In this document: positions 1 through 7,869 of the stretch, one piece after another
Layout of the letters: every line of letters begins with the position of its first letter
Position numbering within the stretch: the stretch's first letter is position 1
Assembly (NCBI GenBank): GCA_016185545.1
Contig: JACPNJ010000004.1
Location: 1-41,979 of the forward strand
Reading direction: 5' to 3'
DNA: 41,979 bases
Source of the DNA: Candidatus Yanofskyibacteriota bacterium
GTDB taxonomy: Bacteria > Patescibacteriota > Minisyncoccia > 2-02-FULL-40-12 > IGHO2-01-FULL-4-A
Program-made: the position numbers and the translations under genes
The notes under the pieces: generated by a model
The model's input: only the letters and a program-made list of their open reading frames with translations
What the model was told of the DNA's origin: nothing
Databases searched by the model: none

Positions 1-34
1 ATAAATTCAAAGAGCGAGAATTTCCCGCCAAAGC

Positions 35-98
35 CAGTGAATTTTTCAATAATTTTAAATTGAAAAATTCACTGAATTGAGTTATACTTAACTCAATT
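35..98. repeat. Two adjacent hairpins at the window's left end
   Basis: A perfect 16-bp inverted repeat (35-50 with 59-74) is followed directly by a 10-bp one (75-84 with 89-98, loop TACT). Both are AT-rich. The rest of 1-296 has no convincing gene; the six-frame ORFs there run through the tRNA. A further nested hairpin (GTCCC/GGGAC inside CGCTC/GAGCG) lies near 185-222. These could be terminators of a gene to the left or members of the palindromic repeats seen throughout the window. Confidence 0.7.
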
Positions 99-296
99 AA
101 AAACTTGAAATTGTTAATGCTCTCAGCTTCGCTTTCATGGCGTCTATCCCGTAGCTCGCCGGAGGCGATGGTTCGGGACCCGCCCGCTCCATTCCGAGTC
201 CCGCGAAGTGGGACGAGGAGCGAATTCCGTTCGAGCTATTTCAAGAATACACCGCCAGTTATTCCAAATACCGCAATTTTGTGGTATTTTTATTGC

Positions 297-382
297 GGAA
301 GGGTGCTCCGAATGGCTAAGGAACCGGTCTTGAAAACCGGCGGGCCGCAAGGCCCTTGTGGGTTCGAGTCCCACCCCTTCCG
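297..382 (+). tRNA. tRNA-Ser (anticodon UGA)
   Basis: The class II cloverleaf can be folded by hand. The acceptor is GGAAGGG (297-303) with CCCTTCC (375-381). The anticodon stem is CCGGT/ACCGG with loop CTTGAAA, giving anticodon TGA at 331-333. There is a long variable arm (GGGCC..GGCCC), and the T arm is GTGGG-TTCGAGT-CCCAC. The discriminator base is G382. The next bases are CCT rather than CCA, so the terminal A would be added by CCA-adding enzyme. The upstream bases ACCGCAAT can pair with ATTGCGG, which overlaps the tRNA 5' end, so an alternative fold of the precursor is possible. Confidence 0.95.
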
Positions 383-389
383 CCTTCGC

Positions 390-460
390 CTCGCCGAAGA
401 TTTATCGAAGGCGGGTTTCGTTAAATCTTCGTCGGGCTACGGCGAGACATAGTCCGCCTT
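390..460. repeat. Nested palindrome after tRNA-Ser
   Basis: CGAAGATTTA (395-404) pairs with TAAATCTTCG (422-431), and CTCGCC (390-395) with GGCGAG (441-446). AAGGCGG (408-414) and CCGCCTT (454-460) form another complementary pair. There is no T-run, so this is not a plain terminator. It resembles the other nested palindromes of the window. Confidence 0.6.
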
Positions 461-485
461 TGCTAGGCAAGTACCACCAACAAAA

Positions 486-1061
486 TTGGCCCACATAATT
501 GATCTTAAAAATAGGCAGACAGAATTAAAACCGGACAATAGTCTGGATTTAAATTTGAAATCGGATCACTCTCAACTAGAAACTAGAAACCAGAAACTAG
601 AAACTAGAATTATTTCTTGGTCCGGTCAATTACATTATTATTCAAATGTAAGAGTCACAGTTTTGGCGGCAACAGTACTTTTTGCCATTGCCGCGTTAGT
701 ACAGATTTTCCAAAAAAATATTATAACCACCATTTTTTTCGCTATGCTGGGAACGGTTTTACTGCTTAACGCCAAAAATAAACAGGAGTTAGGCGAGTTT
801 GAAATAAATCCAGCAGGTATAAAGACAAACAATAATCTGCTACGTTACAAAGAGCTGAAATCATTTTGGATAGAATATGACCCGGTTCTGGACATAAAAG
901 AGTTAAGTTTGCAAACTAAGAAATGGTATCTGCCTTATGTCAAAATTCCAATAACCGGACAAAATCCTGTACAAATTCGTCTTGCCTTGCTAGAGTTTTT
1001 ACCGGAAATTGAACATAAGGATACACTGGTTGAAATATTGGCAAGAAAATTAGGGATATAG
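486..1061 (+). CDS. Two-TM membrane protein of unknown function
   Basis: This 191-aa protein has a polar N-terminus (~45 aa), two closely spaced hydrophobic segments (about residues 60-78 and 82-97) and a soluble C-terminal domain ending in a charged helix (LARKLG). The pattern, a short membrane hairpin followed by a small beta-rich PH-like domain, is one I associate with uncharacterised CPR membrane proteins; no function can be assigned. The listed start is TTG at 486 with no clear Shine-Dalgarno, so the N-terminus is uncertain. Residues 33-42 are encoded by a degenerate tandem repeat (AACTAGAAACTAGAAACC, 574-610), so part of the N-terminal tail is repeat-derived. The stop codon TAG lies inside the left arm of the palindromic element that follows. 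Confidence 0.7.
   Translation: MAHIIDLKNRQTELKPDNSLDLNLKSDHSQLETRNQKLETRIISWSGQLHYYSNVRVTVLAATVLFAIAALVQIFQKNIITTIFFAMLGTVLLLNAKNKQELGEFEINPAGIKTNNNLLRYKELKSFWIEYDPVLDIKELSLQTKKWYLPYVKIPITGQNPVQIRLALLEFLPEIEHKDTLVEILARKLGI
574..610. repeat. Degenerate tandem repeat (AACTAGAA-type) in coding DNA
   Basis: About four imperfect units of (A)AACTAGA/AACCAGA run in frame through the N-terminus of the membrane protein, encoding an LETRNQKLETR-like stretch. Same style as the other short tandem repeats in the window. Confidence 0.8.
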
Positions 1062-1223
1062 AATCTGGCGGCAACGCCTTCTATCACCACTTGCTCACCC
1101 AGCGAGTTCGCCGCATTCCGTCAAAAGCGTGGATTTTGCTTGCAGTGTTTTACTATTATACTGCTCGCAAACCGTGCAATCCACTCTTTTGACGGTGCTA
1201 TAAGGCATTGCCGCCAGATTCTA
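1059..1223 (-). repeat. Nested palindromic element, family R, copy 1
   Basis: The outer arms TAGAATCTGGCGGCAA (1059-1074) and TTGCCGCCAGATTCTA (1208-1223) are perfectly complementary over 16 bp. Inside lies a core shared, in inverse orientation, with copies 2 and 3: CCGTCAAAAG-GTGGATT and AATCCAC-CTTTTGACGG arms around a loop holding GCGAGCAGTATAATAG. The outer arms are unrelated in sequence to those of copies 2 and 3 but pair just as well. The element begins at the stop codon of the upstream gene and fills the gap to tRNA-Arg. No ORF is present. Confidence 0.9.
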
Positions 1224-1246
1224 AAAATTGTAAATTACACTGAAAA

Positions 1247-1318
1247 GCTCCCATAGTTCAATGGATAGAACGTGGCCTTGCGGAGGCTAAAATCGGGGTT
1301 CGAATCCTCGTGGGAGCA
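1247..1318 (+). tRNA. tRNA-Arg (anticodon GCG)
   Basis: The acceptor is GCTCCCA/TGGGAGC with discriminator A1318. The D stem is GTTC/GAAC. The anticodon stem is TGGCC/GGCTA (one G-T pair) with loop TTGCGGA, giving anticodon GCG at 1280-1282, which reads CGC/CGU. The T arm is CGGGG-TTCGAAT-CCTCG. CCA is not encoded. Most bacteria read CGN with an ACG anticodon edited to ICG by TadA, so a genomically encoded G34 is notable. The last 18 bases of the gene are repeated 167 bp downstream. Confidence 0.93.
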
Positions 1319-1486
1319 CTGAATGAAATGAAGTGATCACACAGCAACTCGTCTGCGCGAGTTGCGTGAGGATGAGAACGGCGAAGTGATGTTTGGCGAG
1401 CACTCGACAAGCCAAACCACGAGCAGGTGGCTAGCCCGAACCGATGGAAGTCGGCGAGAGGCAAAGCCGAATCCTCGTGGGAGCAC
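1301..1486 (+). repeat. Duplicated tRNA-Arg 3' end flanking a small insert
   Basis: CGAATCCTCGTGGGAGCAC (19 bp) occurs at 1301-1319, as the 3' part of tRNA-Arg, and again at 1468-1486. The 148 bp between contain palindromes (GCAACTC/GAGTTGC; GTTTGGC/GCCAAAC) and no gene. This is the layout left by integration at a tRNA 3' end, or by a tandem duplication that later decayed. The second copy cannot fold as a full tRNA. Confidence 0.75.
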
Positions 1487-1493
1487 CACTAAG

Positions 1494-1536
1494 AAAAGCC
1501 CCGCCCCAGTTTTACTAAAACTGGGGCGGGGCTTTT
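1494..1536 (+). terminator. Strong hairpin terminator before recG
   Basis: A 21-bp perfect inverted repeat, AAAAGCCCCGCCCCAGTTTTA (1494-1514) with its complement (1516-1536), is GC-rich in the middle with A-tract/T-tract ends. It is a good bidirectional rho-independent terminator for tRNA-Arg transcription. Confidence 0.85.
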
Positions 1537-1551
1537 CAATTAAGACGGGCG

Positions 1552-3852
1552 GTGTTAATAATTATGTTAATGATTAATCTAACTACCCCAATTGAAAAAC
1601 TTGCCCGTGTCGGACCAAGATTTTCAACGCGGTTGAAAAAACTGGGGATTAAAACCGTTCGCGATTTGCTTTGGCATTTTCCCGCGCGTTACGAAGATTA
1701 CAGCAAGCTATCGTTAATATCTGATGTTAATAGCGTGGGTCAAATGGTGAGTATTGCCGGTAAAATAGCAGATATAGAGTTAACCCGATCGTGGCGGCGG
1801 CACATGACAATAATCAACGCAACAATTAAAGACAAAAGCGGCTTAATTCACGCAGTTTGGTTTAATCAACCCTACATAACCGACGCCCTCAAAGTTGGAA
1901 CATTTGTCAGCTTATCCGGCAAAACTTCGCTAGACAAAAATGGGCTATACCTATCTTCACCTTCTTATGAAAAAATTGACTCATCAACCCATAACCTAAA
2001 ACCTATAACCTATAACCTAGTTCATACTGGCCGTCTAGTGCCTATCTATCCCGAAACCGAAGGCCTCACTTCTAAATATATGCGTTTCCTAATTAAGCCC
2101 CTGCTTGCTCAAATTTCCGCCCAAGGCGGATCCGCTTCTGGCGGAAAATCCATATCTGATCCTCTGCCGCTAGAATTGCTCACAAAATATAATTTTCCCG
2201 CGCTTGCTTACGCGCTTCAGGCAATACACTTCCCTGAAAATCTTAAACAAGCCGCTGCGGCAAAACAAAGATTCGCTTTTGAGGAAATCTTGCTTTTCCA
2301 ATTGCGGGTTTTACGCGACCACAGGCAATTGCAGTCGCTGAAAGCCCCGCAAATCAAATTCAATAAGGAACTCGTCGCAAGTTTTGTTAAAAAATTGCCT
2401 TTTGAATTGACTAACGACCAGCGAATCGCGGCTTATGAGATTCTACAGGATTTAGAAAGACCTTTTCCAATGAACCGCCTGCTTAACGGTGACGTCGGCT
2501 CCGGTAAAACAGTTGTAGCGCTCATTGCCGCGTATCAAACAATAAACGCCGGCTTGCAGGCGGTATTTATGGCGCCGACGGAAATATTGGCTCGCCAGCA
2601 TTTCCAAACCATAACGGAAATGCTGGCGAGCCAATCACCAATTAAAATCGGCCTGCTCATCGGGGGTGAAGCAAAACAATGGCCTAATGATGAAACTGAG
2701 ACCGAAAAAATACCAAAAAAATTAATGTATAAAAAAATTGCCGCCGGCGAAATAAATTTACTGATTGGCACGCACGCGGTTATACAGAAAGATGTAATAT
2801 TTAAAAATCTTGGATTAGTCGTTATTGATGAACAACATAGATTTGGCGTGGAACAGCGAATGAAACTGGTTAAAAATTCAAACCTATCACCTATCACCTA
2901 TCACCTATCACCTCACCTCTTGAGCATGACAGCCACCCCCATACCACGCACCCTTGCTCTTACGATTTATGGTGACTTAGATATCTCTTTGATAAAAGAA
3001 AAACCAAAGGGCAGGCAACAAATTATTACAAAAATCATACCGCGCAATAAAAGAGATGGCGCTCATAAATTTATAGAACAGCAAATCAAAAACGGACGCC
3101 AAGTTTTCGTTATATGTCCACGAATTGAAATGTCTAAGACGGATGGATTTGCACGAGCCAAACCAATCTCACAGGCAAAGTTAGTTTGGGCTGAAGTCAA
3201 AGCCGTTACCGAAGAATACGAAAAACTGTCAAAAAATGTTTTTCCGCAATATCGTGTAGCTATGCTTCATGGCCGACTTAAATCCAAAGTAAAAGATGAG
3301 ATTATGAAAAAATTCAAAGATGGACACTATGACATCTTAGTCTCCACTTCTGTCGTGGAAGTTGGCGTGGATATACACAATGCCACAATTATGATGATCG
3401 AATCGGCCGAGAGATTCGGCTTGGCCCAGTTGCATCAGTTTCGCGGACGAGTAGGCAGAGGGCCGCATCAATCGTATTGCTTTTTATTTACAAGTCCCGT
3501 TAGAAACCACCCTGCCGAAGGCACGGCTACGACCGCCTCGGGACGCCCTACTTCTAACGGAACAAGCTCATCTGACACACCGGTGGGCCGCCATTTGCGC
3601 GCGCTTGAACTAACTGACGACGGTTTCCAACTCGCTGAAATGGATTTAAAAATACGCGGTCCCGGAGAATTCACTGGCACTCAGCAATCAGGCATTCCCG
3701 ATATTGCCATGGCCTCCCTTTCTGATCTGGATCTAATAAAAAAAGCCAGGTTGGAAGCCCGGCTGTTGCTGAAAGATGATCCTGCACTAAAACACTATCC
3801 TTTGCTTGCCATCCGGCTGGCTGAAATACAAAGATTAGTACATTTTGAGTAA
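1552..3852 (+). CDS. recG: ATP-dependent DNA helicase RecG
   Basis: RecG is a superfamily 2 helicase that regresses stalled forks and processes branched DNA. The N-terminal wedge/OB region is followed by motif I GDVGSGKT (about 313-320), Ia APTEILARQH, II DEQHRFG (about 425), III SMTATPIPRT, and the C-terminal motifs VGVDIHNA and QFRGRVGRG. Its length (766 aa) is about 60-90 aa above typical. The extra length includes repeat-derived stretches: NLKPITYNL (1986-2020), ISAQGGSASGGK (a palindrome near 2110-2148), NLSPITYHLSPHL (2881-2921) and a Ser/Thr-rich loop near residues 660-680. The listed start is GTG 1552; ATG 1564 or 1570 with GGCGG upstream is equally likely. The 3' end overlaps a convergent gene by 18 bp. 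Confidence 0.96.
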   Translation: MLIIMLMINLTTPIEKLARVGPRFSTRLKKLGIKTVRDLLWHFPARYEDYSKLSLISDVNSVGQMVSIAGKIADIELTRSWRRHMTIINATIKDKSGLIHAVWFNQPYITDALKVGTFVSLSGKTSLDKNGLYLSSPSYEKIDSSTHNLKPITYNLVHTGRLVPIYPETEGLTSKYMRFLIKPLLAQISAQGGSASGGKSISDPLPLELLTKYNFPALAYALQAIHFPENLKQAAAAKQRFAFEEILLFQLRVLRDHRQLQSLKAPQIKFNKELVASFVKKLPFELTNDQRIAAYEILQDLERPFPMNRLLNGDVGSGKTVVALIAAYQTINAGLQAVFMAPTEILARQHFQTITEMLASQSPIKIGLLIGGEAKQWPNDETETEKIPKKLMYKKIAAGEINLLIGTHAVIQKDVIFKNLGLVVIDEQHRFGVEQRMKLVKNSNLSPITYHLSPHLLSMTATPIPRTLALTIYGDLDISLIKEKPKGRQQIITKIIPRNKRDGAHKFIEQQIKNGRQVFVICPRIEMSKTDGFARAKPISQAKLVWAEVKAVTEEYEKLSKNVFPQYRVAMLHGRLKSKVKDEIMKKFKDGHYDILVSTSVVEVGVDIHNATIMMIESAERFGLAQLHQFRGRVGRGPHQSYCFLFTSPVRNHPAEGTATTASGRPTSNGTSSSDTPVGRHLRALELTDDGFQLAEMDLKIRGPGEFTGTQQSGIPDIAMASLSDLDLIKKARLEARLLLKDDPALKHYPLLAIRLAEIQRLVHFE
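2586..2635. repeat. 20-bp perfect inverted repeat inside recG motif Ia
   Basis: ATTGGCTCGCCAGCATTTCC (2586-2605) is exactly complementary to 2616-2635, with a 10-base loop. It encodes LARQHFQTITEMLASQ, which fits the RecG family without an obvious insertion, so a conserved coding segment has the form of a long hairpin. Confidence 0.9.
2881..2921. repeat. CCTATCA tandem repeat in recG
   Basis: Five units of CACCTAT(C)-type sequence run in frame between motif II and the SMTATP motif, encoding a short NLSPITYHLSPHL-like loop. A related run (AACCTATAACCTATAACC) is at 1986-2020 in the same gene. Confidence 0.85.
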
Positions 3853-4113
3853 TTCTTCTGCTTTTTCTCCGCTACCCTTACATGCCAGGCATGTTTTTGA
3901 TCCGCCATCCGGATCGCCGGATGTACTAACATTTCCATCACCATCACATGAACAACATAGGTAGTGTTTTAATCCTTTTTTTATTTTCCCCCACATCCGA
4001 ATTTCGCTTTGGTCTTCTTTTACCCTTCTCTCCAACTCCGCGATTCTTTGCTCGGCAAAATCATTTATTTGTTTTACCGAACCGGAACCCAAATGATTGA
4101 AAGCCTCTGCCAT
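3835..4113 (-). CDS. Small protein with DnaJ-type cysteine motifs
   Basis: The protein is 92 aa from the chosen ATG at 4113, preceded by AGGAGG (4120-4125) at 6 nt; the ORF track's start 18 nt upstream lacks this and is rejected. The N-terminal half is a charged helix (FAEQRIAELERRVKEDQ). The C-terminal half carries CCSCDGDG and CLACKGSG, the CxxCxGxG repeat seen in DnaJ zinc domains, here as one pair that could bind one Zn. Its role is unknown; it may be a small redox or Zn-binding adaptor. It converges on recG and overlaps its end. Confidence 0.75.
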   Translation of the reverse strand: MAEAFNHLGSGSVKQINDFAEQRIAELERRVKEDQSEIRMWGKIKKGLKHYLCCSCDGDGNVSTSGDPDGGSKTCLACKGSGEKAEELLKMY

Positions 4114-4161
4114 TTCTCTCCTCCTTGTCAAGTTACTGCTCGTTATCCATATCCATGATTA

Positions 4162-5766
4162 TCATAATTCTTTATTGAATTCAAGCAAGCGAGTTTTCGG
4201 AGTTACCCAAAATCCCATATATTTTCCGAGCATCAATCTGGTTTGGGCTTCAAGGCCGGGCAGAGAACCAAGAAAAATAGTGGTCGCTGGAAATAAAATC
4301 CATTGGAGTATCATCCAAACATGCTTGAACTTGCCGTATCGCAGAGGTCGGGGCGGCAAGATAAAAATCGTAAGAATCGCCGATGTTATAAGACCCAGCA
4401 TTGCGAAGGTCATAATCAGCCGAGTTAAAAACGGCAAATTAAATGAAAGGACTGTTTTATTAAATTCGTTGCCGCCCACTATGACAGGCAACCAGCCAAG
4501 TAAAAATATCATAATCGCGTTGGTGGCCCAGGACCAGAATCGTTCAAGCATCGTGAATGTCAGATAAATTTTTTTGCCAAAACCGATTGCTTTGTTTTTG
4601 TAAAATCCGAAAAGAAAATACGGCACATTTTCCGCCCCATAACCCCAACGGCGTTGTTGTTTATAAACATTGACCATCGTTTGCCAGAATGTCGGAGCAA
4701 CATTGGCATCCATGGAAACAGGATAATAAAGCGGCACAACCTGATAACGGCCGTCATAGCGCAAAAAGCACTGCCAAAAAATCCGCGAATCCTCGCTAAC
4801 CATATTGTTTTGCCAAAAATCAACATCAATCAAAGCCGTCAACGGCATAGAATGGCTGGAAAAAGTCGTGTCGCTTTCCATGCGCTCCTGTTTTATCGTA
4901 TGCCAAAATGTTGAAGAAAATGCCACCACCCGCGCGAACGATGGCGCTTCCCAAATGTTATTAGTATAAAACGGTACCGGCTGATATGACGAATGCAACG
5001 GATCGTATGAAATAAGAAAAGTATAAGTCAAGCGACCGAAATATTCGGGAAAAACAACTGTATCAATGTCCAGAGCCGAAACCAAAACACGGTCATAACT
5101 AATGCCCAGGGCATCTATAATTTCACGTTTTGCGAATCTGCCCGCCCAAGCAATGTTCGAACCCTTGCCAGCCAGCTCTCCCGGTATTGACACCGGGTGC
5201 TCAACAATCATCAATTTTAAAAATTGATTTTGATATTTTGAAATTATTTCTTCCGCCATGCGCAAGTTAAAATCTTTGCCCGCCCGTTCTTCCTGCGATA
5301 TAACAACAATTATCCTATTTTTAGGATAATTCGCATTTAACAGACCGTCTAAACTCGCACCGACCACTTCCGCCCCTTCTTTATAGGTCGGCAGAATTAT
5401 CAAATGGTAAATATCCTGCCAGGATTTAGTAGCTGGTAGCTGGTAGCTGGTGGCTGGTAGCTGGTGCAAAGCCTCTAGCCAGTTAATTTTCATATTCAGA
5501 CGCATTTGTTTGAAAGCAACCCTCAAATGGAGCGCCAAATAAACCGTTTTGACAAGCCAATAAACATCAAAAATTATAATAAAAACCGCTATGGCAACCG
5601 GCTGAATAAACGATAAAATAACGACGGTTATCAAAGTGGACCAAGCGAGAAATCCGGGTAAAATCTCAAAAAACCGGTATATTAACCGGTCTTTTTTGTC
5701 AGCCAAATCAACGGCTTTACCTAATTTCAGGTAACTGTTACCCACTCCGTTAGAGTAGCAAATCAA
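4162..5766 (-). CDS. Membrane glycosyltransferase, family 2
   Basis: This 534-aa protein has the GT2 (GT-A fold) layout. Two hydrophobic segments lie near residues 38-80, then the catalytic domain with LIILPTYKEG (nucleotide-binding strand), SALDIDTVV (DxD-like metal site), VSEDSRIFWQ (ED motif) and QQRRWGYG (Q/RxxRW motif). Two or three TM helices follow at the C-terminus. Such enzymes polymerise or transfer sugars at the inner membrane, as cellulose- or hyaluronan-synthase-like proteins do; the sugar is not predictable. A CTGGTAG tandem repeat (5428-5466) is translated as LHQLPATSYQLPAT between the membrane anchor and the catalytic domain. The TTG start is uncertain because no clear RBS is present; GTG seven codons later is an alternative. 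Confidence 0.88.
   Translation of the reverse strand: MICYSNGVGNSYLKLGKAVDLADKKDRLIYRFFEILPGFLAWSTLITVVILSFIQPVAIAVFIIIFDVYWLVKTVYLALHLRVAFKQMRLNMKINWLEALHQLPATSYQLPATKSWQDIYHLIILPTYKEGAEVVGASLDGLLNANYPKNRIIVVISQEERAGKDFNLRMAEEIISKYQNQFLKLMIVEHPVSIPGELAGKGSNIAWAGRFAKREIIDALGISYDRVLVSALDIDTVVFPEYFGRLTYTFLISYDPLHSSYQPVPFYTNNIWEAPSFARVVAFSSTFWHTIKQERMESDTTFSSHSMPLTALIDVDFWQNNMVSEDSRIFWQCFLRYDGRYQVVPLYYPVSMDANVAPTFWQTMVNVYKQQRRWGYGAENVPYFLFGFYKNKAIGFGKKIYLTFTMLERFWSWATNAIMIFLLGWLPVIVGGNEFNKTVLSFNLPFLTRLIMTFAMLGLITSAILTIFILPPRPLRYGKFKHVWMILQWILFPATTIFLGSLPGLEAQTRLMLGKYMGFWVTPKTRLLEFNKEL
5428..5466. repeat. CTGGTAG tandem repeat in the glycosyltransferase gene
   Basis: Five imperfect units of GTAGCTG lie in frame at the boundary between membrane anchor and catalytic domain. 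Same class as the other degenerate 7-9-mer repeats. Confidence 0.85.
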
Positions 5767-5789
5767 AGAGATGATTTCAAAATCAATTT

Positions 5790-6803
5790 CTATAAAGAAA
5801 ACACAAAACGATAAAGACCATTTTCCATGTCTATCAAGCCAGACTTCGCTTCAATGTCGATTTGAGCCAGTGAGGCAAATAGCCGCCGAAGCTCATCAAG
5901 GTCATACTTTCGGCATTGCTCATAAGTTTTTTTAACGATAAAAGGATTGAGTCCGGTTTTTTTCACGATCCCAATATAAGGCACGGCATTTTTTATAAGA
6001 CTTTTTATCCGTAGCAAATTACGGAATTGGTAAGTAACCATAGAAAAAATATAATAGGGGTCTTCTCCCGCCATAAGATTACCATGAAGTAAAATCGCAG
6101 CTTTTAACTGGTTTCTGCCGGCTACGGCGTCAACAACATGGAAAATATTTAAATCCTCTTTTGGATTGACCAGCAAATCAACATCGTCTGCCATTATTTT
6201 ATCCGGCATTTGTTTGGGTCTTTCCAAACTGGTGCTGGACGAGCCACATTCTCCGCCGTTACGAGGAGCGCCCCTGTAGTTTGCTAACTTGATAATTTCT
6301 TGGCTTAACCGCCATGTATCCGAACCGGTAAAAGAAATAAGTTTTTTTATTGCTGCAGGATCGGCTTCGACACCCATTAATTTGAATTCTTTTACCGTCC
6401 AATTCTCAAGCTGTTTTCCCTCCAGTAATTCCAAACATCTGCTTACATTTGGTTGGGCCATAAGCAAAGCGAGGAGCTCTTTGTTTTGATTTGCTAGTTG
6501 TATGTCATCAGTATTTTCCGCAAAAACCAATATCCTTTGCTTATCATTTATCAAATCCCATGTTTTTATGAGTCCTGAAACTTTATCAGCTTCACTGAAA
6601 GAATTTTTCAGCACAATCAGCCGTTTTTCATCGAAAAAAGATACGGTCTTAACGGCATTCTCAAGTTTAGCGAATTCACCAGCTTCGCTCAGATTCAATA
6701 TTGAGAAAGCTAATCCCGAGTATTTTTTTTTATACTCCTCAACAATCTTTTCCAAATTTTGTTTCAGCCGATAACTGTCCCGGCCGTATAAAAAGACAAT
6801 CAC
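5790..6803 (-). CDS. holA: DNA polymerase III delta subunit
   Basis: HolA is the clamp-loader subunit that opens the beta clamp. The 337-aa protein has the typical N-terminus (MIVFLYGRDSYRLKQNL), the strand FFDEKRLIVLKN, domain II with SDTWRLSQEIIKLANY, and domain III with YQFRNLLRIKSL. As usual for delta, no intact Walker A is expected. An insertion of about 25 residues (APRNGGECGSSSTSLERP, near residue 195) has no counterpart I know in the family and overlaps low-complexity DNA. The C-terminus is complete. It lies 23 bp upstream of the glycosyltransferase on the same strand. Confidence 0.92.
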   Translation of the reverse strand: MIVFLYGRDSYRLKQNLEKIVEEYKKKYSGLAFSILNLSEAGEFAKLENAVKTVSFFDEKRLIVLKNSFSEADKVSGLIKTWDLINDKQRILVFAENTDDIQLANQNKELLALLMAQPNVSRCLELLEGKQLENWTVKEFKLMGVEADPAAIKKLISFTGSDTWRLSQEIIKLANYRGAPRNGGECGSSSTSLERPKQMPDKIMADDVDLLVNPKEDLNIFHVVDAVAGRNQLKAAILLHGNLMAGEDPYYIFSMVTYQFRNLLRIKSLIKNAVPYIGIVKKTGLNPFIVKKTYEQCRKYDLDELRRLFASLAQIDIEAKSGLIDMENGLYRFVFSL

Positions 6804-6805
6804 GC

Positions 6806-6877
6806 AGGTGTCAGGTGTCAGGTGTCAGGTGTCAGGTTTAATTTTCTGTAACCTAAAACCTGTAACCTGAAACCTAA
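6806..6877. repeat. Two short tandem-repeat tracts upstream of holA
   Basis: Four to five perfect GGTGTCA units (6806-6838) are followed by CCTAAAACCTGTAACCTGAAACCT (6850-6877). They fill the 70-bp gap between holA and the DUF3048 gene, so the holA ribosome-binding region is partly made of repeat. The units are complementary in style (AGGT versus ACCT). Confidence 0.9.
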
Positions 6878-7869
6878 TTAGTTACGATTTCCACCCACAC
6901 ACTCCCTGCTACGAATGGTATTTCCTTGTGGTTTTGATCGTAGAAAAACAGTTTTGCACGGTCATTTTTTTTCTCCCAAGTTCCCGTAATCACTGCGCCA
7001 TTTTTATAAACTAACAGTCCGCCGCTTCCCACCGTTTTAACTCTTATATAATCCTTGTTTATCGGCGACCAGGTTGTTTTCATTATGACAATATTCTTGG
7101 CTTCAACTTGTTTGCCGGTATTTTTATCAATTTCTGGTTTGCTGGCTCGCGAGCGAAAATATGAGTTAGTTTCTTTTTTATATTCCCAGACAACCCTAAA
7201 TTCTTTGTTGAAAATCGGCCCCGGTTCAATCTCGCCCTTACTGCCATCTTCCTCATGCATATAAGAAACTTCGGAACTACTCAATTTATAACCCAATTTT
7301 GAAGAGATTTCACCGAGCAGATTAAAATTAGTAAAAGCATTGTGGGGCATCGGTATGGATTTCTCACGGTAATAAATCGTGCCGTCGTATTTAAGGCCGT
7401 CAATATTATCAATGATACCGGCATTAAGTTCATCTAAAACCTCTTTTTCGCCTCCGAAATGAGCGTAAATCGCATTGAACCCCAGGGCCAGCGGAACAAA
7501 ATCAAGCCGCGATGAACGCACTGAACCAAGTTTTTTTGGCCGGTTACACTGATAAACCGCCATCATTCGCGTGAAGCCGTTAGCAACCACTGGCATTTCA
7601 AAAACCATATCCGCCTCCCCCACTCCCGACAACGGCCTCGCCTCTTTATCCGATGAGAGCATCACCGCAAACGGCCGCGCGTTATAATTCTCACATTCAA
7701 TTCCGGCAACCGTACTTGGGTTTAATTTTTTATCGGATATTGAAGTACTATTAAGTATGTCAATTTTCTTGTTATCAATCTTCGCCAACCCAAAACCCAG
7801 CAAAACTATTGCCACCACTGCCCCAATCCATATATAAAGTTTTTTTCGTGATATCGCCTCAAGCGTCAT
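6874..7869 (-). CDS. DUF3048 (YerB-like) membrane-anchored protein
   Basis: This 331-aa protein has one N-terminal TM segment (YIWIGAVVAIVLLGFGLA) and an extracytoplasmic domain with the DUF3048 signature order: RPFAVMLSSD, GVGEADMVFE, RMMAVYQ, LGSVRSSRLDF, AHFGGEKEVL, PHNAFTN. The family is known from Bacillus YerB and is widespread in CPR; its biochemical role is unknown. The start overlaps the stop of the upstream Fic gene by 4 bp (ATGA), so the two are translationally coupled. The stop lies next to the repeat tract upstream of holA. Confidence 0.92.
   Translation of the reverse strand: MTLEAISRKKLYIWIGAVVAIVLLGFGLAKIDNKKIDILNSTSISDKKLNPSTVAGIECENYNARPFAVMLSSDKEARPLSGVGEADMVFEMPVVANGFTRMMAVYQCNRPKKLGSVRSSRLDFVPLALGFNAIYAHFGGEKEVLDELNAGIIDNIDGLKYDGTIYYREKSIPMPHNAFTNFNLLGEISSKLGYKLSSSEVSYMHEEDGSKGEIEPGPIFNKEFRVVWEYKKETNSYFRSRASKPEIDKNTGKQVEAKNIVIMKTTWSPINKDYIRVKTVGSGGLLVYKNGAVITGTWEKKNDRAKLFFYDQNHKEIPFVAGSVWVEIVTN

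Noticed and set aside
105-452. 115-aa ORF on plus
   Set aside because: It runs through tRNA-Ser and palindromic DNA and has no protein-like character.
574-611. Short tandem repeats as a CRISPR array
   Set aside because: Units are 7-9 bases with no unique spacers and no cas genes in the window.
1362-1577. 71-aa ORF on plus and its minus counterpart
   Set aside because: They cross the tRNA-Arg duplicate and the perfect terminator hairpin.
1552-3852. Alternative genetic code (TGA as Gly, as in Gracilibacteria/Absconditabacteria)
   Set aside because: Complete family-length proteins end at TGA, TAA or TAG and no conserved motif is interrupted by TGA.
4560-4829. 89-aa minus ORF inside the glycosyltransferase
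   Set aside because: It is a shadow frame of the GT2 gene.
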